The position numbers and the translations under genes are program-made. A stretch of 52,371 bases of DNA. It comes from Nitrospinaceae bacterium. GTDB lineage: Bacteria > Nitrospinota > Nitrospinia > Nitrospinales > JACRGP01. The notes under the pieces are model-generated. The model saw only the letters and a program-made list of their open reading frames with translations, was not told the DNA's origin and ran no database searches. The stretch spans positions 1-52,371 of the forward strand of contig JAJDBD010000163.1 in the NCBI GenBank assembly GCA_029261575.1, in the 5' to 3' direction. This document shows, in pieces, positions 41,758-49,639 of this stretch; within the stretch, counting starts at the first letter, position 1; the number at the start of each line of letters is the position of its first letter.

Positions 41758-41937
41758 TTAGAACAGGGTGTAGATGAACGGCGCCACGGCGCTGCCTTCC
41801 GTCAGAACGATCAACAGGCTCATCGCAAGCATCACAAAAATGATCGGACCCAGCCACCATTTTTTTCTGACTTTCAGAAAGTCCCAGAATTCCGAGAGGA
41901 TGGAAAGTTTGCTTTCTGGTTTTTGCGGTTCGTTCAT
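41758..41937 (-). CDS. DUF5989-family small membrane protein (59 aa)
   Basis: This is a short gene that ORF finders tend to miss. The ATG is at 41937 and the TAA at 41758-41760. The product has a charged N-terminus with L-S-E-F-W-D-F-L-K-V-R-K-K-W-W, one membrane helix, then L-I-V-L-T-E-G-S-A-V-A-P-F-I-Y ending in T-L-F. That is the family pattern of DUF5989, often found beside SxtJ and glycan or carbamoyltransferase genes. It lies directly upstream of the GT2 gene on the same strand, so probably one transcript. Confidence 0.85.
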   Translation of the reverse strand: MNEPQKPESKLSILSEFWDFLKVRKKWWLGPIIFVMLAMSLLIVLTEGSAVAPFIYTLF

Positions 41938-42038
41938 GATTGCCGTTTGATGGAGTGAAATAATTATAATTTTAATAGTCTAAAGCATCGGATGGAAAAT
42001 GTCTAAATCAAAATTATGCCCTCGCCGCAGTCGCGTTC

Positions 42039-42617
42039 TCAGCTTAAAGAGACGCCTTCCCGGCGGAAACGGCCGATCAAATTATTGGCGATCGTACCGG
42101 TCAGATATCCGGAAAATAGAGCCACGCTGAAAAAGAAAGGCAGAAGAGCGTAAAAGGCGTTTGGGAGCGCCAGAAAAAATTGCACGGAAAAAAAGACGGC
42201 GGCCATGTGCGCGCAGGCCCCGGCAAGGCAGACGCCCATCATGCTGAAAGGGCTTTTGCCGTTCATGTAGACCAGCGCCATGACGGCGGCGGCGGAGAGT
42301 CCTCCGGCGAAACTCAGAAAAAACGCCGGACTCAAAAACGTTCCGCCGAAAATCGAACCCAGCGCCACGCGGAGAAAGGCGACCAGAAACGCCGCGCGCA
42401 TGCCCAGAAATACCAGAGCGACCAGCGTCATGATGTTGGCCAGTCCCAGTTTGACCCAGGGCGAAGGCAACGGCAACAACGCCTCCAGACGATGCAACAC
42501 CACGCCGAGAGCGACCAACAGGGCAATGCTCAAAAATTCTTTATCCACCCGTCTGCCGGGTCGGCGCCCGGTAGCGGTTTTTTCTCCCCCTTGCGGAACT
42601 TGTCCTAAGATTGGCAA
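42039..42617 (-). CDS. Gx transporter / heptaprenyl diphosphate synthase component I-like membrane protein (192 aa)
   Basis: About five membrane segments carry L-G-L-A-N-I-M-T-L-V-A-L, F-L-R-V-A-L-G-S-I-F-G-G-T and the S-F-A-G-G-L-S-A-A-A-V-M block. These match the Gx transporter family (formerly called heptaprenyl diphosphate synthase component I), which is related to ECF substrate-binding components. The substrate is unknown. The usual partner with FMN-binding (NusG/RnfG-like) domain is not adjacent. The start is TTG with AAGG upstream; a GTG at 42548 is the alternative. Confidence 0.78.
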   Translation of the reverse strand: MPILGQVPQGGEKTATGRRPGRRVDKEFLSIALLVALGVVLHRLEALLPLPSPWVKLGLANIMTLVALVFLGMRAAFLVAFLRVALGSIFGGTFLSPAFFLSFAGGLSAAAVMALVYMNGKSPFSMMGVCLAGACAHMAAVFFSVQFFLALPNAFYALLPFFFSVALFSGYLTGTIANNLIGRFRREGVSLS

Positions 42618-42656
42618 AATTGCACCTTGAGCTTTAAGATTGTTGAACCAACGTCA

Positions 42657-43607
42657 TTAGAAGGATCGGTACTTCATAGGCACTCTAAATTGCCTTGCGC
42701 GTCGATCCAGGTTTTGTTGGAGTTTCCGGAAAAGATTTATTCCTCTTCGAAAATTTTCCAAATGAAACGTCCGACCCGTCGATTCTTGAAACGCATATTT
42801 TTCCTCTTTTTCCAGCTTTTTGTAATATGCCTCATAATATTTTATTGCTTCTGCGTACCCATCAAATTTTTTCCTCCACCATTTGCCATTCTTCCCATCC
42901 CATAAGGGTTCCCCCGGAAACTCCAGAGGCTCCAAAATCAGAAGTTTGTTTTCACGATCAAAAGACCATTTGAATTCGTTTAGAACGTCCGTTCCCAAAA
43001 GCCCCTTCACGTTTACACTCAAAAACACGGGGATATTTTTAACTTCGGCCCCGCCGATTTCAACTTTTTTCATAAGGGAAATTGGAGTCAAGACCGTACC
43101 ACCCGCAGTGCCCATGGGGACAAATGGAGTGTTTTTGAACTGAAGACCAAGTTGTTTGAAAAAAGATATATGCAATACGGTCATGTTGGCTCCAGTGTCC
43201 ACCATCATATCTTCCAGCAACATGCCGTTGAACCTGACATCTATACGATACTGCCCATTTTCTTCCTTCATGGGAATTTCATACTTCTTGGAATCGGCCT
43301 TTTTGTCGGGATCGACGGACTCGCCTGAAATTTCCTCTAATTTTTTTTCTTCAATGTCTGGCGTCACCCTTTGGGAAGGGGATAATTCCCTATGGCGCTT
43401 TAACCCCTTTTTTTTGCGGTATTTGTGGGGGATTTTGGAGGGGTTGTCGGTGAAATGAGTTTTACCATTTTCATCTTTCCAGGAATAAATCGCCGCCTGA
43501 ACGGAAGTCGCTCCTACCATCAAAATCAAAATCAGGCAAAGGAACCGGAACCTCTTTAAAATGACATATCGCGGGGCCGGCAAATCTTTTCCAAAACATG
43601 AAAACAT
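42657..43607 (-). CDS. Exported retropepsin-like aspartic protease with DUF4124 domain (316 aa)
   Basis: A signal-like hydrophobic stretch (about 20-38) precedes DUF4124 (about 40-70: I-Y-S-W-K-D-E-N-G-K-T-H-F-T-D). After a charged linker comes a single retropepsin domain (about 115-230) with catalytic D137-T-G-A in M-V-D-T-G-A-N, G-T-A-G-G flap-like residues and G-L-L-G-T-D-V-L. Such clan AA proteases act as homodimers. The C-terminal 90 residues are Tyr/Lys-rich, probably helical. It would work in the periplasm; substrate unknown. The ATG at 43607 has GGAG six bases upstream and was chosen over a TTG at 43619. Confidence 0.85.
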   Translation of the reverse strand: MFSCFGKDLPAPRYVILKRFRFLCLILILMVGATSVQAAIYSWKDENGKTHFTDNPSKIPHKYRKKKGLKRHRELSPSQRVTPDIEEKKLEEISGESVDPDKKADSKKYEIPMKEENGQYRIDVRFNGMLLEDMMVDTGANMTVLHISFFKQLGLQFKNTPFVPMGTAGGTVLTPISLMKKVEIGGAEVKNIPVFLSVNVKGLLGTDVLNEFKWSFDRENKLLILEPLEFPGEPLWDGKNGKWWRKKFDGYAEAIKYYEAYYKKLEKEEKYAFQESTGRTFHLENFRRGINLFRKLQQNLDRRARQFRVPMKYRSF

Positions 43608-43638
43608 TATTAGCTCCAAGTTAGAAAATTAAAGCGCG

Positions 43639-44574
43639 TCAGTCCAATAAATTTTCCAGATGCGCGTGGACGGAGTCGCTCAACGCGCGTGGGTCGTACC
43701 CGCCTTCCAGCATGGAGATCAATCGTCCCTTGCAAGTTTCCTCCGCAACTTTTTTGATCAGCGCGGTCATCTTGCCGTAACATTCGGTGCCGACCTGCAT
43801 GGACGCCAACGGATCGTCCGCATGCGCGTCGAAGCCCGCGGAAATAATGATCAGATCGGGCCGGTAGCTGATGATTTCCGGAATCAGTTTGTTCTCCACA
43901 ATGTCCAGGTAGGCGGCGTCGCCGTTGTAAGCGTTCAGGGGAAAGTTGAGAGTGGTTCCCAGACCGTCTCCCTGCCCGGTTTCGTCCGCGTCGCCCGTTC
44001 CCGGATAAAATGGATATTGATGCACGCTACTGTAATAGACGTTGGGATCGGAGTAGAGAGAATGTTGCGTGCCGTTTCCGTGATGCACGTCCCAGTCGAA
44101 AATGAAAACCCGGTTCAGGCCTTTTTGTTTTCTGGCATACTGGGCGGCGACGGCGACGTTGTTGAACAGACAAAATCCCATGGCGCGGGAATGTTCCGCG
44201 TGGTGGCCGGGAGGGCGAACGGCGCAAAAGGCGTTGTCGCAATCGCCGTCGACCACCTTGTCCACCGCGGCGATTCCGGCTCCGGCGCTCAACAGGGCGG
44301 CTTCATAGGAATCCGCGCTGATCGTCGTGTCCGCGTCCATTTGCCGGACGCCGTCGGCGCATGCCTCCCGCACCTGGTCGATGTAACCGGGGTCGTGGTT
44401 CAGCGCGATTTCTTCTTCGGACGCCTTGCGCGGTTCGGAATAAATCAGGCGGTCGCGAATTTCAGAGTTCTGGAGCCGGTTTTGGATCGCTACCAGGCGA
44501 CCGGGATTTTCCGGATGCGGCTCGGTGTCGTGCCGCAGGTACATGGAATGATAGAAGTAGGCGGTCTTGCTCAT
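43639..44574 (-). CDS. Histone deacetylase-family zinc hydrolase (311 aa)
   Basis: This is a class II-type HDAC/acetoin-utilisation (AcuC-like) hydrolase. The active-site pair is in R-P-P-G-H-H-A, followed by G-F-C-L-F-N-N. The zinc ligands are in D-W-D-V-H-H-G-N-G-T and the later S-A-G-F-D-A-H, and the catalytic Tyr loop is in E-G-G-Y. It probably deacylates small amines or protein lysines in the cytoplasm; the substrate is not predictable. It is 18 bp downstream of the TPR gene on the same strand. Confidence 0.92.
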   Translation of the reverse strand: MSKTAYFYHSMYLRHDTEPHPENPGRLVAIQNRLQNSEIRDRLIYSEPRKASEEEIALNHDPGYIDQVREACADGVRQMDADTTISADSYEAALLSAGAGIAAVDKVVDGDCDNAFCAVRPPGHHAEHSRAMGFCLFNNVAVAAQYARKQKGLNRVFIFDWDVHHGNGTQHSLYSDPNVYYSSVHQYPFYPGTGDADETGQGDGLGTTLNFPLNAYNGDAAYLDIVENKLIPEIISYRPDLIIISAGFDAHADDPLASMQVGTECYGKMTALIKKVAEETCKGRLISMLEGGYDPRALSDSVHAHLENLLD

Positions 44575-44592
44575 GGTTAAGAAATCTTCGAG

Positions 44593-45096
44593 TTATTTTC
44601 CGGAGGGGTCGGGGTTCTTCGGGGCGCTTTCGTTGGCGGTCTTGATCCACAAAAGCAACTCCTCCGCGTGTTTGGGACTCAACATTTTCAACGCCTCGTA
44701 TTTCTTCTTCGCCATGTCCCCGTTTTGCAACAGGGCGTAGGCGTAACCCTGGTTGCGGTGATATTCTGCGATCAGGGGATTGAGGTCGATCGCCCTCTGG
44801 TATTCCGCAACCGCGTCCTTTAATTTATCGGTGGCGACCAGAATGTTTCCAAGGTTGTAATGCGTCGGTCCGACAAGGTCGTTGGCTTTCAGGGATTTTT
44901 TGTAAGACTCGATTGCCTTTTCAAATTCTCCCCGATTAGAATAGTCGTTGCCCTCGATATAATACTTGAGGGCCTCGCCGTCCAGCGACGACGAATGATT
45001 TTTTTTCTGAGCCTGGGCGGAGAGCGGGATCAACGCCAGCGTCAGCGCGATTGTGATCCACGCGCAAAGAGTTCGGTTTCTTAGGTTCGAAATCAT
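44593..45096 (-). CDS. Exported TPR protein (167 aa)
   Basis: A signal peptide (about 1-29, L-I-P-L-S-A-Q-A) precedes three TPR units (about 40-140: Y-I-E-G-N-D-Y-S-N-R-G-E-F-E-K-A-I-E, then T-H-Y-N-L-G-N, then Y-H-R-N-Q-G-Y-A-Y). It is probably periplasmic and a protein-interaction scaffold. The ATG at 45096 begins the signal peptide; the longer frame to 45183 was not used. It is divergent from queG with a 115-bp gap. Confidence 0.8.
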   Translation of the reverse strand: MISNLRNRTLCAWITIALTLALIPLSAQAQKKNHSSSLDGEALKYYIEGNDYSNRGEFEKAIESYKKSLKANDLVGPTHYNLGNILVATDKLKDAVAEYQRAIDLNPLIAEYHRNQGYAYALLQNGDMAKKKYEALKMLSPKHAEELLLWIKTANESAPKNPDPSGK

Positions 45097-45211
45097 GGGT
45101 GCAGGTTGCGTCAGGGCGGTTGAAGGTTGGAAGATAGCAGATGGGTTAAAAAATTTTGAACGCTTCAAGATTATCAAAACCATAAACCAATGGCAACCGG
45201 GATTCGGACCG

Positions 45212-46354
45212 ATGGATTCGCAAGTTTTGACAGATAAAGTTGATACCTTGAGACGCGAAGCGTTTCGGATCGGCTTCGACGGATTCGGCGTCGCCCGCCC
45301 CGAAACCGCGCAGGCGGGGGAGCGCTTTCAACAATGGCTCGACCTGGATTACGACGGTGAGATGGCCTATATGGGGCGGTGGAATGACAAGCGCCGCGAC
45401 ATGAGCAAGGTCCTTCCCGACATTCAAAGCGTGATTTGTTTGCGGAGTAATTATTTCACGGCGAAAAAGGATCTAGGATTTCTTGGCCGCAAGCAAACCG
45501 GGGACGTTTCGCTTTACGCTTTGAACGAAGACTATCATCATGTTTTGACCGACCGGCTTAAGGAATTGGAAGAGATCGTCAAGCGGGAGTTGCCGGACTG
45601 CAATTCAAAAATTTACGTCGACACCGGTCCCATTCTGGAAAAACCGCTGGCGCAAAACGCGGGATTGGGATGGATCGGCAAACACACCAACCTGTTGACC
45701 GAGGGCGAGGGGTCTTGGTATTTTTTGTCCGAGATACTATTGGACGTCGCCTTGCCTCCGTCCAAACCCGCCGTGAACCGGTGCGGAACCTGCCGGGAGT
45801 GTATCGATATCTGCCCCACCCGCGCCATCGTCGCGCCCTACGTCCTCGATTCGCGCCGGTGCATTTCCTATCTAACGATCGAACTCAAAGGCGCCATTCC
45901 CGTCGAATTTCGCAAAGCCATCGGCAACCGCGTTTATGGATGCGACGACTGCCAGATTGTTTGCCCGTGGAACTCCTATGCCGTCGCAACAAAAGATAAC
46001 GAATTTTATTCCCCAGGCGAGACCTGGGAACTGGTCGATTTGATTCGCCTCGACGAAGAACAATTTCGCGAACGCTTTCGGCGCAGTCCGATCAAACGCC
46101 TCAAGCGCCGCGGGTTTTTGCGTAACGTCGCGGTCGCTTTGGGCAACTGCGGCGACCCAAAGGTTGCGCCGTATTTAATAGACGTCCTGGCCGACGAAGA
46201 ACCTTTGATCCGCGCCCACGCCGTTTGGGCGCTGGGGGAACTTTTAGGGCAGGGCGCTCTGGACGAAATCGACAAACGGCTCGCCGACGAGAACGACGCG
46301 CTTGTGCTGGAGGAAGTTCGACAATTAAAAACCCGGTATTCCCATGCCCGGTGA
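45212..46354 (+). CDS. queG: Epoxyqueuosine reductase (380 aa)
   Basis: This cobalamin- and Fe-S-dependent enzyme makes the last step of queuosine in tRNA. The signature Q-N-A-G-L-G-W-I-G-K-H-T-N-L is near 150. Two 4Fe-4S motifs follow: C-G-T-C-R-E-C-I-D-I-C-P-T and C-D-D-C-Q-I-V-C-P-W. A C-terminal HEAT-like region (from about 300) has V-A-L-G-N-C-G-D and A-H-A-V-W-A-L-G, usual for the long form. The ATG at 45212 opens the homology; the frame upstream to 45053 overlaps the divergent TPR gene. Confidence 0.94.
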   Translation: MDSQVLTDKVDTLRREAFRIGFDGFGVARPETAQAGERFQQWLDLDYDGEMAYMGRWNDKRRDMSKVLPDIQSVICLRSNYFTAKKDLGFLGRKQTGDVSLYALNEDYHHVLTDRLKELEEIVKRELPDCNSKIYVDTGPILEKPLAQNAGLGWIGKHTNLLTEGEGSWYFLSEILLDVALPPSKPAVNRCGTCRECIDICPTRAIVAPYVLDSRRCISYLTIELKGAIPVEFRKAIGNRVYGCDDCQIVCPWNSYAVATKDNEFYSPGETWELVDLIRLDEEQFRERFRRSPIKRLKRRGFLRNVAVALGNCGDPKVAPYLIDVLADEEPLIRAHAVWALGELLGQGALDEIDKRLADENDALVLEEVRQLKTRYSHAR

Positions 46355-46414
46355 ATCGAATCCGAATTTGTCCTTCCTCTGTTTTGAGAAGCGGAATGGG
46401 CGCTTATAAACCCG

Positions 46415-46444
46415 TTGCTAATTACCGCCCCGCCATCCTATAAT
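46415..46444 (+). promoter_or_regulatory. Promoter of hemE-hemH
   Basis: TTGCTA (46415-46420) and a perfect TATAAT (46439-46444) are 18 bases apart, about 36 bases before the hemE ATG. Confidence 0.6.
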
Positions 46445-46479
46445 TATAGCCCCGTAAATTCCAGAATGGACGAGAACTG

Positions 46480-47520
46480 ATGAGCGAAAACGGAGAACAT
46501 CGATTTATCAAAGCCTGCAAGGGCGAACCCGTGGATTACACGCCGGTGTGGTTCATGCGTCAGGCCGGGCGCTACATGAAGGCCTATCGCGACCTCAAGG
46601 AAAAACACAGCTTTTTGGAAATGTGCCGAACCCCGGAGTTGGCCACGAAAGTGACCCTGCAACCGCTCGACGTGTTGGGCGTCGACGCCGCGATTATTTT
46701 TGCGGACATCCTGTTGCCCCTCGAACCCATGGGGACGGGTCTCGAGTTCAGCGCCGGGGACGGACCGGTGATTCCCAAACCCGTGCGCACGTTAAAAGAT
46801 ATCGAAAATCTGAAACCGGTTTGTGCGGAAGAGCAACTCGGTTTTGTGGGCGAGGCGATTCGCATGACGCGCGGGGAAATCGCCGGAAAAATTCCCCTCA
46901 TCGGTTTTGCCGCCGCGCCCTTCACCTTGTGCAGTTACATGGTGGAAGGCGGAAAATCGAAAGACTTCGCCACCACCAAGTTGTTGATGGCGCAGGAACC
47001 CGCCGCCTGGAATCTGCTCATGGAAAAGGTGTGCCGGGTGTTGATCGATTATCTTAAAATGCAGGTCAACGCGGGCGCGCAGGCCCTGCAAGTTTTCGAC
47101 AGCTGGGTGGGATGTCTGAGTCCCGGGGATTACGAGGAATACGTTTTGCCGCACTCCAAAAAAGTGTTCGAGGGTTTGAAAGACGTCGGCGTTCCGGTCG
47201 TCAATTTCAATACCGGCGCCTCTTCCATGCTGAGCCTGGTCGCCGGGGCGGGCGGAGACGTGGTGGGGTTTGACTGGCGAATCCATCTGGACGAGGCGCG
47301 GAATATTCTGGGGCCGGACCGGCCTGTTCAGGGAAATATGGATCCCTGCATTTTGTTCGCGTCGATTCCGGAAATCAAAAAACGCGTCGTCGATATCCTG
47401 CGCCGGGCGGAGGGACGGCCGGGCCATATCTTCAACCTTGGGCACGGTATCTTGCAACACACCCCGGTGGACCACGTGAAAGCCGTGGTGGACATGGTTC
47501 ACGAATACCGGCATGTTTGA
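46480..47520 (+). CDS. hemE: Uroporphyrinogen decarboxylase (346 aa)
   Basis: This enzyme removes four carboxyls from uroporphyrinogen III to give coproporphyrinogen III. The family start V-W-F-M-R-Q-A-G-R-Y-M is complete, with the G-F-A-A-A-P-F-T-L signature and the C-terminal L-G-H-G-I-L. Length is normal. It overlaps hemH by 8 bp, indicating translational coupling. Together with the oxidase gene at 1721-3145 it covers three late steps of haem synthesis in this window. Confidence 0.96.
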   Translation: MSENGEHRFIKACKGEPVDYTPVWFMRQAGRYMKAYRDLKEKHSFLEMCRTPELATKVTLQPLDVLGVDAAIIFADILLPLEPMGTGLEFSAGDGPVIPKPVRTLKDIENLKPVCAEEQLGFVGEAIRMTRGEIAGKIPLIGFAAAPFTLCSYMVEGGKSKDFATTKLLMAQEPAAWNLLMEKVCRVLIDYLKMQVNAGAQALQVFDSWVGCLSPGDYEEYVLPHSKKVFEGLKDVGVPVVNFNTGASSMLSLVAGAGGDVVGFDWRIHLDEARNILGPDRPVQGNMDPCILFASIPEIKKRVVDILRRAEGRPGHIFNLGHGILQHTPVDHVKAVVDMVHEYRHV

Positions 47521-48457
47521 GTCCGCCGCCGAGCTCCCCCCTAAAACCGCCGTTTTTCTAATGGCGCACGGCGCGCCGGACAACGTCGGAGACATTCCCG
47601 CTTACCTGAACAACATTCGCGAAGACCTGGGGCGTACGCCAGAAATCGTCCGCGAGGTGCAGTCGCGCTACCAGGCCATCGGCGGTTCGTCGCCCATGCT
47701 GGAAATCACCCGCGGGCAGGCCGCCGAATTGCAGAAATTTTTGAACCAGGACAAAAGCCGCAACCTCCGGGTTTATTTTGGCATGAGAAACTGGCGGCCT
47801 TATATCCGGGACGTGGTCCAGGTCGCGCTGGAAGACGGAGTGACGCGGTTCATAGCGCTGTGCCTGGCTCCGCAATACAGCCTGTTGAGCACGGAACTTT
47901 ATTTCAACGCATTGAAAGAAGCCCTCAAGGAAAATTCCGCCGAGGTGGAAGTGCGTTACATCCCCGGTTGGTGCAACCATCCTTTATTGATCGACGCCTG
48001 GGAGGAAAAGTATAACGAAGCCGCCGAGCGCCTGCGACAAATGGGGGAAGAAAATTTCTTCACCATTTTTACCGTGCACAGCATCCCCAAAGAATCCATC
48101 GACGACGGCGATCCCTACCTGGACGAATACGATAAAACCGTCGACGCCTTGATCGACCGCGTCCGGCCCCGGCGCTGGTTCAAGGCATTTCAAAGCCAGG
48201 GCAAAAGGCCCGTCCCCTGGGTGGGACCCTCGGTGGAGGAAGCGCTCGACCGGGTCGCCCGCAAAGGCTCCAAGCCGGTCTTGATTTTCCCCGTCGGTTT
48301 TGTTTCGGATCATATAGAAATTTTGTATGATATAGATATCGGCTTCAAGCGTTACGCGGAAGCCAGAAAACTTCGTCTTTACCGCACCGAGAGCCTGAAT
48401 CTTTCCCCGGCGCTCACGGAAGCCCTGGCTTCGGTGGTGTGGGAAAATTTGATTTGA
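47513..48457 (+). CDS. hemH: Ferrochelatase (314 aa)
   Basis: This enzyme inserts Fe2+ into protoporphyrin IX, the product of the HemG-type oxidase. The N-terminal L-M-A-H-G-A-P-D is followed by I-P-A-Y-L-N-N-I-R, and the G-G-S-S-P substrate-loop region is present. The metal-binding His is in T-V-H-S-I-P, and the acidic patch at D-H-I-E-I-L-Y-D-I-D is conserved. It is soluble or peripheral; no C-terminal membrane anchor is visible. The ATG lies inside the end of hemE. Confidence 0.95.
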   Translation: MFESAAELPPKTAVFLMAHGAPDNVGDIPAYLNNIREDLGRTPEIVREVQSRYQAIGGSSPMLEITRGQAAELQKFLNQDKSRNLRVYFGMRNWRPYIRDVVQVALEDGVTRFIALCLAPQYSLLSTELYFNALKEALKENSAEVEVRYIPGWCNHPLLIDAWEEKYNEAAERLRQMGEENFFTIFTVHSIPKESIDDGDPYLDEYDKTVDALIDRVRPRRWFKAFQSQGKRPVPWVGPSVEEALDRVARKGSKPVLIFPVGFVSDHIEILYDIDIGFKRYAEARKLRLYRTESLNLSPALTEALASVVWENLI

Positions 48458-48494
48458 AATCCCGAAACCAAACCTTCAGAGAAAGTTCAAGCCG

Positions 48495-49616
48495 ATGCGC
48501 CCACTCATAACCAAATCAACCGCGCTTATTTTATTCGCCGCCTGTTTACTGGCGGGCGCTATTTGGGTTCCCTTCGCAAGCGCCGAAAAGCTCTGGACTG
48601 AAAAGTCCGGCGCGGCGGGTTTGTCTGGAAATGCAGGGATCGTGGGGTCCACTATCTTCAGGGACCTGGCGGAGAAAATGGGACCCGGCGTGGTCAATAT
48701 TAGAATCATGCAAAAAGTCCAGCCGTCTCCTTTCAACCCCTGGGGCCAACCTCCCGGGTTCAATCAGCCCCCCCCGGATAAAGACGGTTACCGGCAAAGA
48801 GGCGAAGGTTCCGGTTTCATCATTCACGAGGATGGATACATACTGACCAACGCTCACGTGGCGGCGGACTCCGATCAGTTGCAGGTTGCCTTGCCCAGCG
48901 GCAAACTGTACAAAGGCCGCCTGGTCGGTTTCGACCGCGTCACGGATATCGGGCTGGTTAAAATAGAAGCTACGGAAGCGCTCCCGGTTTTGCCATTGGG
49001 CGATTCGGACGCCATGAAACCCGGCGACTGGGTGATGGCCATTGGCAGTCCGTTCGGATTGGAACAAACGGTCACCGTGGGCGTGGTCAGCGGCAAAGGA
49101 CGGTCGCTCGGCGCGAGTCCTTACGACGATTTCATCCAGACCGACGCCTCGATCAATCCCGGCAACAGCGGCGGACCGCTGATCAACGTTCGCGGCGAGG
49201 TCGTGGCGATCAACACCGCCATCCTGGCGCAAGGCCAGGGACTGGGATTTTCCGTGCCGATCAATTTAGTAAAAAAGCTGACCCCGCAGTTGAAGGAAAA
49301 GGGCAGGGTGGTCCGCAGTTGGCTGGGCGTGAACGTGCAGGACGTCACCCTGGCCCTGAAAGAGAAAGAAGGTTTGAGAGTGGACAGCGGGTCGTACATC
49401 GAGCGCGTGACTGCGGACAGTCCAGCGCATAAAGCGGGTATTCAAAAGGGCGACGTGATCGTCCAATTTCAAGACGCCCTCATTAAAAATTCGCGGGAAC
49501 TTCCCACGCGGGTGGCCCACACTCTTCCCGGCACGGTCGCTTCCATGACCCTGATGCGCGGCGAAAAAAGAATGACGGTGGAAGTTACTTTGGAAGCCAT
49601 GCCCGGCCAGAACTAA
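48495..49616 (+). CDS. DegP/HtrA-type periplasmic serine protease, one PDZ domain (373 aa)
   Basis: A signal peptide (about 1-30) is followed by a short linker rich in Pro/Gln (about 75-100). The trypsin-like domain has the catalytic triad H121 (T-N-A-H-V), D151 (T-D-I-G-L) and S225 (G-N-S-G-G-P-L). One PDZ domain follows (about 275-365). A single PDZ and a length of 373 make it DegS/HhoA-like rather than DegP (two PDZ), but with cleavable signal. It should degrade or sense misfolded envelope proteins. Confidence 0.92.
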   Translation: MRPLITKSTALILFAACLLAGAIWVPFASAEKLWTEKSGAAGLSGNAGIVGSTIFRDLAEKMGPGVVNIRIMQKVQPSPFNPWGQPPGFNQPPPDKDGYRQRGEGSGFIIHEDGYILTNAHVAADSDQLQVALPSGKLYKGRLVGFDRVTDIGLVKIEATEALPVLPLGDSDAMKPGDWVMAIGSPFGLEQTVTVGVVSGKGRSLGASPYDDFIQTDASINPGNSGGPLINVRGEVVAINTAILAQGQGLGFSVPINLVKKLTPQLKEKGRVVRSWLGVNVQDVTLALKEKEGLRVDSGSYIERVTADSPAHKAGIQKGDVIVQFQDALIKNSRELPTRVAHTLPGTVASMTLMRGEKRMTVEVTLEAMPGQN

Positions 49617-49639
49617 GGTCGTCTCCCAGTTCCCTTCAT

